NCBI GenBank assembly: GCA_905250125.1
Contig: CAJNOL010000058.1
Coordinates: 96,109 to 160,108, forward strand
Length of the DNA stretch: 64,000 nucleotides
Direction: 5' to 3'
Origin: Rotaria sordida
Taxonomy: Eukaryota > Rotifera > Eurotatoria > Philodinida > Philodinidae
Part shown: piece after piece, positions 39,192-48,832 of the stretch
Position numbering within the stretch: position 1 is the first letter of the stretch
Layout: every line of letters starts with the position of its first letter
Notes under the pieces: generated by a model
What the model saw: the letters and a program-made list of their open reading frames with translations, nothing else
Databases searched by the model: none
Told to the model about the DNA's origin: nothing
Program-made: the position numbers and the translations under genes

Positions 39192-39373
39192 TATTGTTTG
39201 AAATAAAAAAATTTTAAAACAATAAGAAAAACAAGCTGATAATCTGAAATAAAGAATTTCTGTTCAAATATAAAGGACAAAAATTTTTATTTTTTTTTTT
39301 TTTTTTTTTTTTTTTCTTTTTTTTTTTTTTTGTTTTTTGTACATATACAAATACAATAGTAAAACAAAATAAT
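39192..39373 (-). promoter_or_regulatory. Compact CHIC-SND1 spacer with candidate trans-splice acceptor
   Basis: Read on the minus strand, the CHIC stop codon is followed by a long A-rich tract (39291-39331). Then comes an acceptor-like TTTATTTCAG ending at 39244, and then 53 nt to the SND1 ATG. Together with the nearby SL RNA genes, this layout would suit SL trans-splicing of SND1 mRNA, possibly from a two-gene transcription unit. This is inference only. Confidence 0.4.
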
Positions 39374-39618
39374 TTAATCTGGATGAGATAAAGATAAAGG
39401 TGGGCGAAATTCAATCATAAGAACATACTCTTGTACAGCATTATTTGGACATTTTTGTTTTGTTAAATGCCAATGTAAACCAAGTTTATGATAGAGACGT
39501 GCATTTTCCCAATCAAGAATTTTACTTACAGCATCTTTTGAACGTCTATTTAAACATAATACAGGACATAGTGAAAGTCCTATTGTACAACAACAACATA
39601 TACAACCGCAAAGTAACC

Positions 39619-39650
<32 letters not shown>

Positions 39651-39965
39651 AATTTTATTCCAGAAAAATCTTTACCATTTAAAATTAATTGGAACATTTT
39701 TACGTAGAATTAAATTAACTCTTTTGATCGTTTCTTGATATTCATCTCGTGATACTTTATGTGTTAAAGCTTGTGGATATTCTTCATCAAATTTATTATT
39801 TAATGCAAATACAGTTACATGACCAGCACCACGTATAATAATTGGTTCAGCTAATCGTGGTATATACGTTGGTAATATATCATTATTATCATCATTTATT
39901 GTATATTGATTTGTTCTGGATATTTCAAGTGAATTTTGTTCCGGAATAATATCCACTTCATTCAT
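39374..39965 (-). CDS. CHIC2: CHIC-family cysteine-rich hydrophobic domain protein
   Basis: Two exons, 39965-39676 and 39617-39374, joined in phase 2, give 177 aa against about 165 in human CHIC2. Diagnostic stretches: EPIIIRGAGHVTVFALNNKF, then INRV-like KRVNLILRKNVPINFKWLL, then the palmitoylation-type cluster CGCICCCCTIGLSLCPVLCL, then KILDWENARLYHKLGLHW and a final EYVLMIEFRP. CHIC proteins associate with plasma membrane and vesicles through the fatty-acylated Cys cluster, and CHIC2 has been linked to trafficking and ubiquitin-dependent receptor turnover. The intron ends in a (TAAA)n microsatellite (about 39620-39650). The choice of CHIC2 over CHIC1 is arbitrary, because one invertebrate gene probably corresponds to both. 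Confidence 0.95.
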
Positions 39966-41019
39966 ACTCGAAATTTCTTTTCTTTTTTTTGCTTATTGCT
40001 GAGTCATTATCTAAAAGAAAAACAAATGTAAAATTATTATTTTTTGAAGTAGGTGAAATCTTTTGTAGAAAATAACAAATTTAGATATTTTATTATATTT
40101 CATATCTTTGATTTAATGTTTCTTACAAGTAATAAAAAAATAGTCCAATTTTTCCGATGATGTCTTGTTTTTAAACAAAAATCATCATTTTATTTTGTTT
40201 CCTATTTGTTTTACTTTTTTCTATAGTAGTTTTTCGATCTATACTCCCTTTACTATCGAGATAAAAGTACAGTTGTACTTTATTCCCATAGTCGAAACGA
40301 TTATTTTCAATAATGAAACAATTACGTCGCTTGCTCATTGGTAATAGAAAGAAAATTTCTATGATTTTTTTCCTGCTTCTTACTTTGTTTACTCAATAAT
40401 TACAAATGCTTCAATAAGAATACCTGAAATTATATTCAATAGATAAGGTAATATATCATAAACGTTATTAAAGTTTATGAGGTTTCTATCGAATTTTTAT
40501 TATGTATAATGAAACATTGAGATTTAAATTATATTTAAAGATTTTACAATAGGTATAAATTTTCTTTTGTTAAAATTAATGATTTTCTATTAATTTGCAT
40601 TTGATTTAGGATATTTATAATGATCAATAAGTTATATTTTATTTGTTTATTCATATACCAGAAGCAAAAGATAATAAAATACAAAGATTTCATATACTGT
40701 TGACATTTTCTACAGATAAGTTTTTTTTTTCTTAGTGATAGAAATTAGCATTGAAAAGATGCATTAGTTAAACCTACCTACTAATTACAATCACCACTAA
40801 TGGATGAATAAATGTTTATTAACCATCGACATTACCATTATCGAATAATAGTTTAAGAACTAAAACTATTGTTTCGAATTAATGACACAATAATTCAATT
40901 TAAATAAAGTCTAATGACACCGATTTGATTAACACAATAATTTAGACTTATGGTTAATTAAATCTGAAAAACAAAAAACAAACCTAAATATGTGTAAATA
41001 CAAATTTTGTTTTTATGTA
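39966..41019. other. Intergenic region upstream of CHIC
   Basis: About 1 kb of AT-rich sequence between the CHIC ATG and the mL64 stop. No gene, RNA or element recognised. Confidence 0.4.
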
Positions 41020-42051
41020 TTATTTTTTCTTTTGTCCTTTCAACTGAACAGCTGCTTGTTCTTCAGCTATTCTTGATGCTGCTTTTGCTAATTTACTACG
41101 CTCAGAAACAAGTTTAGCAAATAATTTCATATCTGTTTCTTTATCTTTTGCTTCAGGTATTGGTGCTAATGGATCAACCGTTGGTGCAGTGCCACCTTCA
41201 CTTGTATCCTCTGTTGTTGATGCCATGCCCATTAGTTTTTGTAATTGTTGATGTGCTTCTAATTTCTTAGCTGCTTTACGTGCTTTCTTGTCTTCAGCCT
41301 TTTGTGCTTCTTCTAATTGTAATAACATAAATTGCATACGCTCGTCGTCTGGATCTACTGAAAATCCATAAAAATCACGTGCTTGTTCAGCTAAATCGTT
41401 TTTAACTTTAATTTCAGCTTTTTTAGCACGTTCACGTTCAATCGTTCGTTTATGATAATCGTCTATCATTTTTGGCATATTTTTGAGATTTTTTTCGACT
41501 TTAGCTTGACTAGAAAAGAAAAATAGAAACAAAAACAAAAATATTGACAACAATAATAACGAAATCTTCTTTAACTTACATTTGATCGGCTTCTTTTTGT
41601 TTGGCTTCACGTCGTTCTTTGACTATTTTTATTTTCTCACTTAATTCCATATTGTATACACGTTCATCATCAATGATCTCATCCATTTCATCTTGTGTTG
41701 GCCAACATAATTTTGGATCTATATCTGTTTTTCGACCATATTTACCCCAGAGTGCACGTAATTTTGTTCGAGTATGATATTGTTCTTTAATTTCAAGCGG
41801 TGGTAAACCTATCCTATAAATATGTAGATATGCAAGAAATATTTGCACATATTGTTACCTTTAAAATGTCGATAGACATCATCTGGTAAACGTGAAATAT
41901 TTCTATTTATGTTATCATTTATATCGTTATCATCGTCTAACGGTGTTGGTAAAGTCTCATTTGTTGTTGAAATGTAACGAATTTGTAAAACCGCAACCGA
42001 AAAATGATTAATAAACCGTATACATCGAGGACATAATATGGTAGTCAGCAT
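41020..42051 (-). CDS. GADD45GIP1: Mitochondrial ribosomal protein mL64 (CRIF1/GADD45GIP1)
   Basis: Three exons, 42051-41859, 41808-41580 and 41509-41020, give 303 aa; human is about 222. The N-terminus (MLTTILCPRCIRFINHFSVA, then LQIRYISTT) is Arg-containing and amphipathic, fitting a mitochondrial import signal. The family core follows: GLPPLEIKEQYHTRTKLRAL, WGKYGRKTDIDPKLCWPTQ and DEMDEIIDDERVY. Then comes a long charged helix with KERREAKQKEADQIQAKVEKN and KRTIERERAKKAEIKVKNDL. mL64 sits at the polypeptide exit region of the large mitoribosomal subunit and is needed for membrane insertion of mitochondrially encoded OXPHOS proteins. The C-terminal 80 residues (Ala/Lys/Glu-rich plus a Ser/Thr/Pro patch) are extra compared with human. 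Two nearby acceptors exist at exon 2; only the one ending at 41809 avoids an immediate stop. Confidence 0.9.
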
Positions 42052-43481
42052 TCGAAGAAAATCTGTCGATTGATGAAAGACTAACTATAGAATAAAATAC
42101 AAATGACGAATGGATCCATATATTCATCTATGATGACGACGACGACATGATCAGATTTATTGAAGTAACCAATTAGAAATATGATGGTGTTGGAATGTGT
42201 GGATAAACTATTAAATATGTTTGAGAAGAATGAAGTGAAATTACACTCAAAACTTTTAAGATATTCTAATATATAAAGAAAATGTTTCTTACTAGATCCT
42301 TATACATACATAAATATAGATGGCGTTCAAAGCACTCTAGTTAGATTATTAGTAGAAATATTAAATAGTTCGTTCTCAACCAATATAAGAAAAAAATATA
42401 TTATTCTGCCTTCATACTTTCTTAATTCATTCAGTAGATCGAATACTCTTTCGAAGTGTGTTTTCATTTAACTGTATACTATGAAAGTGCAGACTTTCAT
42501 TATATTGAATTGTTTTCTAAAATTTCTCAATTGTGAATAATGCAAATTTATAAAATAAAGAATCTTTTTTCATTCTATGTAAAGATATTAATTCAAAAGA
42601 GTTTATATTATCCTATAAATTTTACCTATTCATGTTATCGAAATCAATCGCATAAACTGATATTATATTGAAACCTCAATTGTTGGAACGAAGATGAATA
42701 TAGTTATTGTACTCTAATATATATTGGGTTAAATTTACACAGCGTATACATTCAAACATGACAAACATTAATTTACAATCGTAAATATTACACCTAAGAG
42801 TGATTTTGAAACTTATTATACTGCACTAGCGCAGCATATTGATATAGTACTCAAGCAAAAACTATGAATGAAAACAAGTAGGTTTGTCTAACAAAAACCT
42901 TATATGATGGATTCATTATTGTTTAGGATTGAATTACAGCGTTTCACATTCTATTACTAAATGAAAACGTGACCTCAAATTTTATAATTATCGATTGCAA
43001 ATACAGAAATAAGAAAGAAACAAAAATATCGTACGGGTTAACGAATTATACCGTATATCAATAGTAATAATCTCAAGTTTCACAGACCAAAATACGATCA
43101 TACCAGAATATCTCATACAGACGAAGACAGTTGCAGACGATTGACGAATAAAAGGAAGTTATTATATACGATATTAAAATGCGGTCCTTGACTATTCGTG
43201 AAAATCATTCACATGAAAAAACCGAACTTATTTATTAATGAAACTGTATATTAAGCAATACAATAAAATTCCATTAAAAACTTAAAAAGGAAAATTCTAG
43301 TAAATGATTAAGAAATCTACAGATGCTGCACAATGTATCATATTTATCTTCAAGTTTTTAGCCACAAAAAAAAATTAAAATGAGGAGTTCTTTGTATAGA
43401 AGAAAATGAATAGCATATCACGTCGTAAGCATTATTCACATAAAAATATTTCTTAGTTAAGTTCGAATTTATTTCAGTCTG
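42052..43481. other. Intergenic region without recognised gene
   Basis: 1.4 kb of AT-rich DNA between the mL64 and M35 protease genes. Nothing recognised. Confidence 0.45.
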
Positions 43482-44564
43482 TCACAAAAGCACAGGATTA
43501 TTCTCGGCAAAATATTCATGGCTGTCGGCGTTCGTGATTGCTTTCGACGGACTATTCAAAGCCAGACTTTTGGATGCTGCCTGACCATATGCATAATCTT
43601 GCGTGCCAGACACAATTGTGAAGTGTGAAGTTTCGTGAATAAGTGTACCAGCCTTCGAGTCAGTACCTGTCATTGGAGCTGACCAAAACGACGAACATAA
43701 GTAGATTGTGTACGGTTGACTCGGATAAACGTAGGCATAAACGTCCTTCTTATTGCATCCACAATTCAAAGTCATAACCTGCGAATTAAATACGTTTTTG
43801 ATATTTTGGAAGTGTCTCTTCACCGTTTCCCAATTAATCAACGTAAATGTACCAAACCAGGTCTTATAGCGGTTTGTTCCAGAGGGTAACGTGTTATTCA
43901 AATAATTCAAAGAGTTATTGGCATAGATAAGAGCCGAAGAAATAGCAGTGCTAATCTGGGATCTCCGCGTTGTCGAACAAGAAATATAACAAAGAGTGGC
44001 TGCTGTTTTACGCACATTCATAGTGTAATTGTGTTCACGCTGGACGTTAGGACGACCTTCGATTTTCAATTGAACAGAATTCGACTTTATATCAGATAGA
44101 ACGTTAGTAATGGGTTCGACAGGGCTAATCTTCAATGTTTGAATATGCTTGAAGATAACACGCTCATTTGGCATATTATATTGGATTAAATAACTGCCAG
44201 TCTTGGTCATATCGTATGCTGATGATAATCGAGCATGAATGATCTTAGTTTTGCTAGGTGCTACAGGGGTCACATCTTCTTCTGTCGGCTCACGTCGTTT
44301 CATCAGTGGACCGATATATTCAACTGGAATACCATTACAGGTTACTTTGAATAATAGATCATTTAATTCATTGCCTTCTAAACACCAGTTATAAATCGAT
44401 ATTATTTGGTCACCTGTGTTATTATATTGCACTTTCACTACTACATCCTGTGTTTTATCAAATATTGGGCGTGTCGAAACTATTGTAACTTCCAAATCGT
44501 TTCCACAGGCATTAGCCACCATCATAGTAATTACAATGAATAAAACAATATGTTGCTGGTTCAT
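43482..44564 (-). CDS. Secreted M35 (deuterolysin / peptidyl-Lys) aspzincin metalloprotease
   Basis: One intron-free frame of 360 aa. Residues 1 to about 20 form a signal peptide (MNQQHIVLFIVITMMVANAC). An N-terminal beta-rich prodomain (residues about 21-165) resembles those of M35 enzymes. The catalytic domain is C-terminal with HETSH at about 310-314, followed by GTQDYAYG, whose Asp (about 323) is the third zinc ligand of aspzincins. The end NADSHEYFAENNP is also typical of peptidyl-Lys metalloendopeptidases. Paired cysteines (TLCYISC, LNCGC, LCSS) suggest disulfides. It should be a secreted zinc endopeptidase, possibly digestive or cleaving next to Lys. M35 enzymes are best known from fungi and some bacteria and are rare in animals. 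The gene lacks introns and is visibly richer in G+C than its flanks. Horizontal acquisition, well documented in bdelloids, is a fair inference but not shown here. Confidence 0.92.
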   Translation of the reverse strand: MNQQHIVLFIVITMMVANACGNDLEVTIVSTRPIFDKTQDVVVKVQYNNTGDQIISIYNWCLEGNELNDLLFKVTCNGIPVEYIGPLMKRREPTEEDVTPVAPSKTKIIHARLSSAYDMTKTGSYLIQYNMPNERVIFKHIQTLKISPVEPITNVLSDIKSNSVQLKIEGRPNVQREHNYTMNVRKTAATLCYISCSTTRRSQISTAISSALIYANNSLNYLNNTLPSGTNRYKTWFGTFTLINWETVKRHFQNIKNVFNSQVMTLNCGCNKKDVYAYVYPSQPYTIYLCSSFWSAPMTGTDSKAGTLIHETSHFTIVSGTQDYAYGQAASKSLALNSPSKAITNADSHEYFAENNPVLL

Positions 44565-46037
44565 AGTTGTTCGACGTTTCGAAATCTACCTGTACGTTAG
44601 TATCTTGTTTGTGTATACTGGAAAAAAGACACTGCATTGCATTTATATACGAATTCAATTTTTTGACGCAATATAAAAGTACAAATATCTCACACGTTTC
44701 GATCCATCCTTCACAGCAATTGCATCAGTCTTCACATTACTAGCCTGCGCATTATAAATTAATTTCAAAATAAGTTAAAATGTACAATCTATTTTCGATC
44801 TATTAGTAAATCGATGGCATGATTAATATACAAAATCGTTAATGATGCATATCGTAAAGAAGTAGAGGAGAAAACATGACATATAGTGCCTTATCAAGCA
44901 AGAGTTAGTAACTTCAAGGTAAATGATCACTTGATGTGAATCAGAGACTTTAATTTGTCATATTCACAAGTTAGAAAGGCATGAGCCACCTCATTTTTGA
45001 AACGAGGAATGTTCATGACATCTCTGTATATCATTCTTCTTGTTGACTATAACTTTTATTAGTTCATCTTTATTTTGAAAATAATCGACGATACAACTCT
45101 TCGTATTAATGTGCGGACTGTAAATGTGTAAATTGCATGCTAACATACAGCACCTACATATATATGTTACGTTCAATAGTATATTCAAATTATATTTGCA
45201 GATGCTACCGAAGAAATCATTGAGAAATTATACCTAAAATAGATACTAAGCTTTAGTGATCCATTAACACAACGAGATATATACTTGCGTCACAATGCAC
45301 GAGGGTCAATGAGAAACTAGCAAAACATGACAAATTAATACGATGACCAACAAAATTCTATTTGTGACAGAATGAACTAATGGGAACATCAAAAGATACA
45401 AAACATTATAGAGAACGAAAATAAAGCCATGGCTCCACTTAATATCATAAGGAAAACATTGATCTTTCTTTCATGCATAATATCCCTATTCTTTTTCTTG
45501 TTTCATACATCCAACCATAATCTAATAATTCTATAAACTTATCAGTATTGCAGAGGCCCTTCACACTATAGCAAAAGTTTAGGGAAAACAAGAAAATTTC
45601 TTATTTTTTCAGTAATTAAAAAACTGATTTAGTAAGAAAACTTCAGGTATTATTCATCATCCAACGTACGTCCATGTACTCAAGAGTGAGAGAAAGAGAG
45701 AGAAACACAAAAAAAGATTGACCTTGATATATACAGAATGTATCACTAGAAGAGAAATACGTACATTTGTACACAAGAACGACGAAAAAGATGTAGAAAT
45801 AAAATAAATTCACATTTGTTAGAGTGCTCTTTAAAACTATCCCTATGCCGATTAAAATCGGGTATACCATGATTTATAAGAAATTCCATTTAACATAAGG
45901 TTATAAAGAGATAGATGAAAAAAAACGATACTTGTATAAAATGAAATAGCTGTAACGTGAATTAAAAGTAAAAGAGAATTCTGTTAATAACGTGAGGAAT
46001 ATAGATCTCTCTTTATTGATCTATTTTTTTTTAAATT
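44565..46037. other. Intergenic region
   Basis: AT-rich region upstream of the M35 gene. Open frames here are short and show no family features. Nothing else recognised. Confidence 0.4.
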
Positions 46038-46229
46038 TACGGTAAAACCTCTCTAATCTGAACACCTTCGGTACCAGTAAAAAGCGTTCATAATAAGGAG
46101 GTGTTTATAAAGGAGAGGTCTATTTTCAGCAAAAATCGATTTTTGGGACCGGCTAGTAGCGTTCATAATAACGGGGAGGGGGGGGGGGTTCATTAAGGAG
46201 GGGTGTTCACATATAGAGGTTTTACTGTA
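46038..46229. mobile_element. Pogo/Tigger-like (Tc1/mariner superfamily) MITE
   Basis: The ends TACGGTAAAACCTCTCTAAT and, on the reverse strand, TACAGTAAAACCTCTATATG form terminal inverted repeats of about 28 bp, each continuing into GAACACC. The element is flanked by TA, the target of Tc1/mariner-type transposases. CAGTAAAACCTCT-type ends are characteristic of pogo/Tigger elements. At 192 bp it has no transposase. It contains repeated GCGTTCATAATAA words and a run of ten or more G near 46178-46190. Confidence 0.8.
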
Positions 46230-46497
46230 GTTAGATAAGAACAGCTTCGGAAAAAACAAAAAAAGATAAATTGTTTATATGTAGAAATTGATGTTAAATA
46301 AGTTTTTGTTGAAAAAACCTTGCATATTTGTTTTTATTCATAAATTAAAAATGTAAAAGAAGAAAAATGAATAAAAATTCTAAATAGAAAATAGAACTAC
46401 ATGCAATTATGACAATAGAAGACGTCATCCCTATAAAAAAATTATTCCTATTTGATCTGAAAAAGTTTCTAAAATAAACGATCGATGGTCAACAGGA

Positions 46498-46851
46498 AAT
46501 GTCCGCTGTAGAACTTCACTCTTTGCAGCAACACTACATTTTCGAATTTCGATCTGAAATTGCGCCTACATAAAGACTTCGATTAGACTAGTTAATACAA
46601 AAAAAAAGTTCAAAATTTTTGTACGAAGTCTCTCTGAGATATGAAACTTTCAAGGTATGGGCTCTTGTCTCTAGATAGTATATACAGCATGTAGTTTTTG
46701 AAAGCTTCATATTTCGGAAAGGCTTAATCCAATAATTCTGAGATTCTTTTTTGTGTAAGTTAGTCTATTTGAAATAGTTATGCAAGTGAAATTTCAGATC
46801 GAAATTCAAAAATATAATCTTGCTGCAAAAATGGGATCCTACAGCGGATAT
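46498..46851. repeat. Foldback element, family FB-A copy 3
   Basis: Inverted repeat of about 354 bp. TCCGCTGTAGAACTTC at the left end faces ATCCGCTGTAGGATCC on the reverse of the right end, and GAATTTCGATCTGAAAT is identical in both arms. It shares ATCTGAAA...ATTAGACTA words with the copies in the CNOT7 and SND1 introns. Non-coding. Confidence 0.82.
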
Positions 46852-47445
46852 TCAATAATACCGTTTGCTCTTATCAAAAACAGATCATAAGTACGAAGTT
46901 CTTTTTATGGTAGACATAGTTCACTAAGATCTACAGAATGCATTAAGTCCCAACTCGTACGTGTATTGACATCTGCAAATATTCCCTCATGAGCAACACT
47001 CCATAAAACTCAAGAAAGCACATTGACTTATAGGATCAAGTTTTGTTATTTGTAACAAATTAATGTTTTATCGCTACGATAGAACAAAAATCTGCATTAT
47101 ATTTGTATTTGATAATCGAATATGTGCACATTATCGTCATCTAAAACTTGATGTGATATATGATGCTGCTAGTTATTTAAGATCAATATACTTGAAGATA
47201 TCAAAATATTAATAAAAAATCAAAGTTTTGTTCATTGCCATAAGATATGCATCTAATTTTTTTTATAAAGAAACAGACACCGAAAACTATTATTTAAAAA
47301 TAGTTTATTCACTTAAATTCTGAGCTTGTATGAAAACTATAATCGTCAGATTCTGTTTTATTGTAACAACTTGTTCAATATATCATATAACCAACACTGT
47401 GTTAATTGATTTAAAATAGATTTTGAATAAGTGATCAAAATAATT
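46852..47445. other. Intergenic spacer
   Basis: AT-rich spacer between the foldback repeat and a possible small gene. Nothing recognised. Confidence 0.35.
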
Positions 47446-47874
47446 ATGTCAATATGTATTATTCGATTATCCATGTTATCAAAACGTCTCAAACAAAAAA
47501 CGAAGTCTTTACTCAATTTCAAAAAATCGAATGATCATACATCTCAAAATTATATTAACTTTGTTAAGAGAGATAGTGTGAGTGAGTACCATTTGTTTGA
47601 AGTTATCTCTTATATACATCTAAATTTTTTAAGACTCAAATAAAGCGTTCATTATATATTTTCTGAATAATCAAAACTTGATTTTTTGTATAAAATACTA
47701 AAGAAACCTTATAATACTCATTTTTATATCGAAATACTGGAAGATATTTTTGTCCATCAGTTAATAGATTATCAATTCATAGAAAATAACAATTTTAATA
47801 GATATAGAACCTCGATCCATACTCTTAATCAAAAAGAAACATTTAATTTTCCTTTACCTTCACTTCAAGCATAA
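47446..47874 (+). CDS. Possible small two-exon gene, unknown product
   Basis: Tentative. An ATG at 47446 opens a frame with a consensus donor AGT|GTGAGT after 47577. A TACTAAAG acceptor ending at 47703 opens a second frame in matching phase that stops at 47874. The product would be 100 aa with a basic first half (SKRLKQKTKSLLNFKKSNDH) and a more acidic second half (YIEILEDIFVHQLIDYQF). It resembles nothing I know. Chance is a serious alternative in such AT-rich DNA. Confidence 0.3.
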
Positions 47875-48436
47875 TGATACAATCGAATACTATCTATTTA
47901 ATTATTATAACAATGATACTCATACAAATTATATTAGTCTAGTCGTGTCATTCTTGTCCATTCGTCACACTATTACTCCATTTATCTCATTTGATCTACC
48001 TATTAACAAAGCAAAAGATTTTCTGGACATTTGGATCTTAATTTAATAAACTTGAATACAACAAGATTAAGCAAAATAAATTCTTTATATCTGATATGAG
48101 CATCTTGCTGATAAATCTGACTTTTTATTGATATTTTCCTTTACTGGTATGTCTAGTCGAAATGATCAACAAAGTCAACTACTAGAAATAAATTTTCATC
48201 GAATGATTACATATCAGTTCAGTATTACTTTAAACATTATTTGCTTCTTTTAATTATATCTAGAAATAGATCATCGCCATTTTTATATTAATGTCCATGG
48301 TGATATCAGTTAAAAGAATTTGATTGTAGCGACTTCGTTTATGGATTGGTAATTACACTAACTAATCTGAAAATTTTTCTTTTCTGTTGTGTTTAGAATA
48401 AATAACATGTATTGATCATATGGGCTGTTCTGTTGC
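47875..48436. other. Intergenic region upstream of the Hsp40 gene
   Basis: AT-rich spacer without recognised features before the heat-shock elements. Confidence 0.35.
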
Positions 48437-48494
48437 TGAAGGGAAGCTTCGCCACGATTCTCGATTGTTCGAGTAGCTTCTTGAATAGAATTTC
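48437..48494 (+). promoter_or_regulatory. Candidate heat-shock elements of the Hsp40 gene
   Basis: Two clusters of HSF-type NGAAN/NTTCN pentamers lie about 340-400 bp before the Hsp40 ATG. TGAAGGGAAGCTTCG at 48437-48451 contains a perfect GGAAG/CTTCG inverted pair. CTTCTTGAATAGAATTTC at 48477-48494 contains CTTCT/TGAAT and AGAAT units. HSF trimers bind such arrays, so heat induction of the downstream chaperone gene is a reasonable inference. Confidence 0.6.
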
Positions 48495-48832
48495 TTTTTC
48501 TTTCTCACGAAAGAACGACAAAAGAGAGTGTATTATAGAAGAGAGAAGACCGCGCATGTTATGGTTGTTGTTGTCGTTGTAGTCCACACATAATCATCAC
48601 GTACAATACAGAGAGCGAGAGAAAAAAAAATGAACGAATTACATGTTATAAAGTAGGTATTACAGTTCGACATAGTTTTGAAAAGAAAAGAAGAACATAA
48701 AAATAAAAATAAAAATATTAATCATACTTATGATTGTATATATAAATATTAATATTTTATAGATTTGATTTTTGCTCAATATATATATATTTATACAGAC
48801 ATATTTATATATATTATCAAAAACATTAAAAC

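Noticed and set aside
43482..44564. Bacterial contamination as the source of the M35 gene
   Set aside because: It lies within continuous AT-rich eukaryotic sequence flanked by rotifer-type intron-bearing genes; transfer into the genome is more likely than contamination, though read support was not available.
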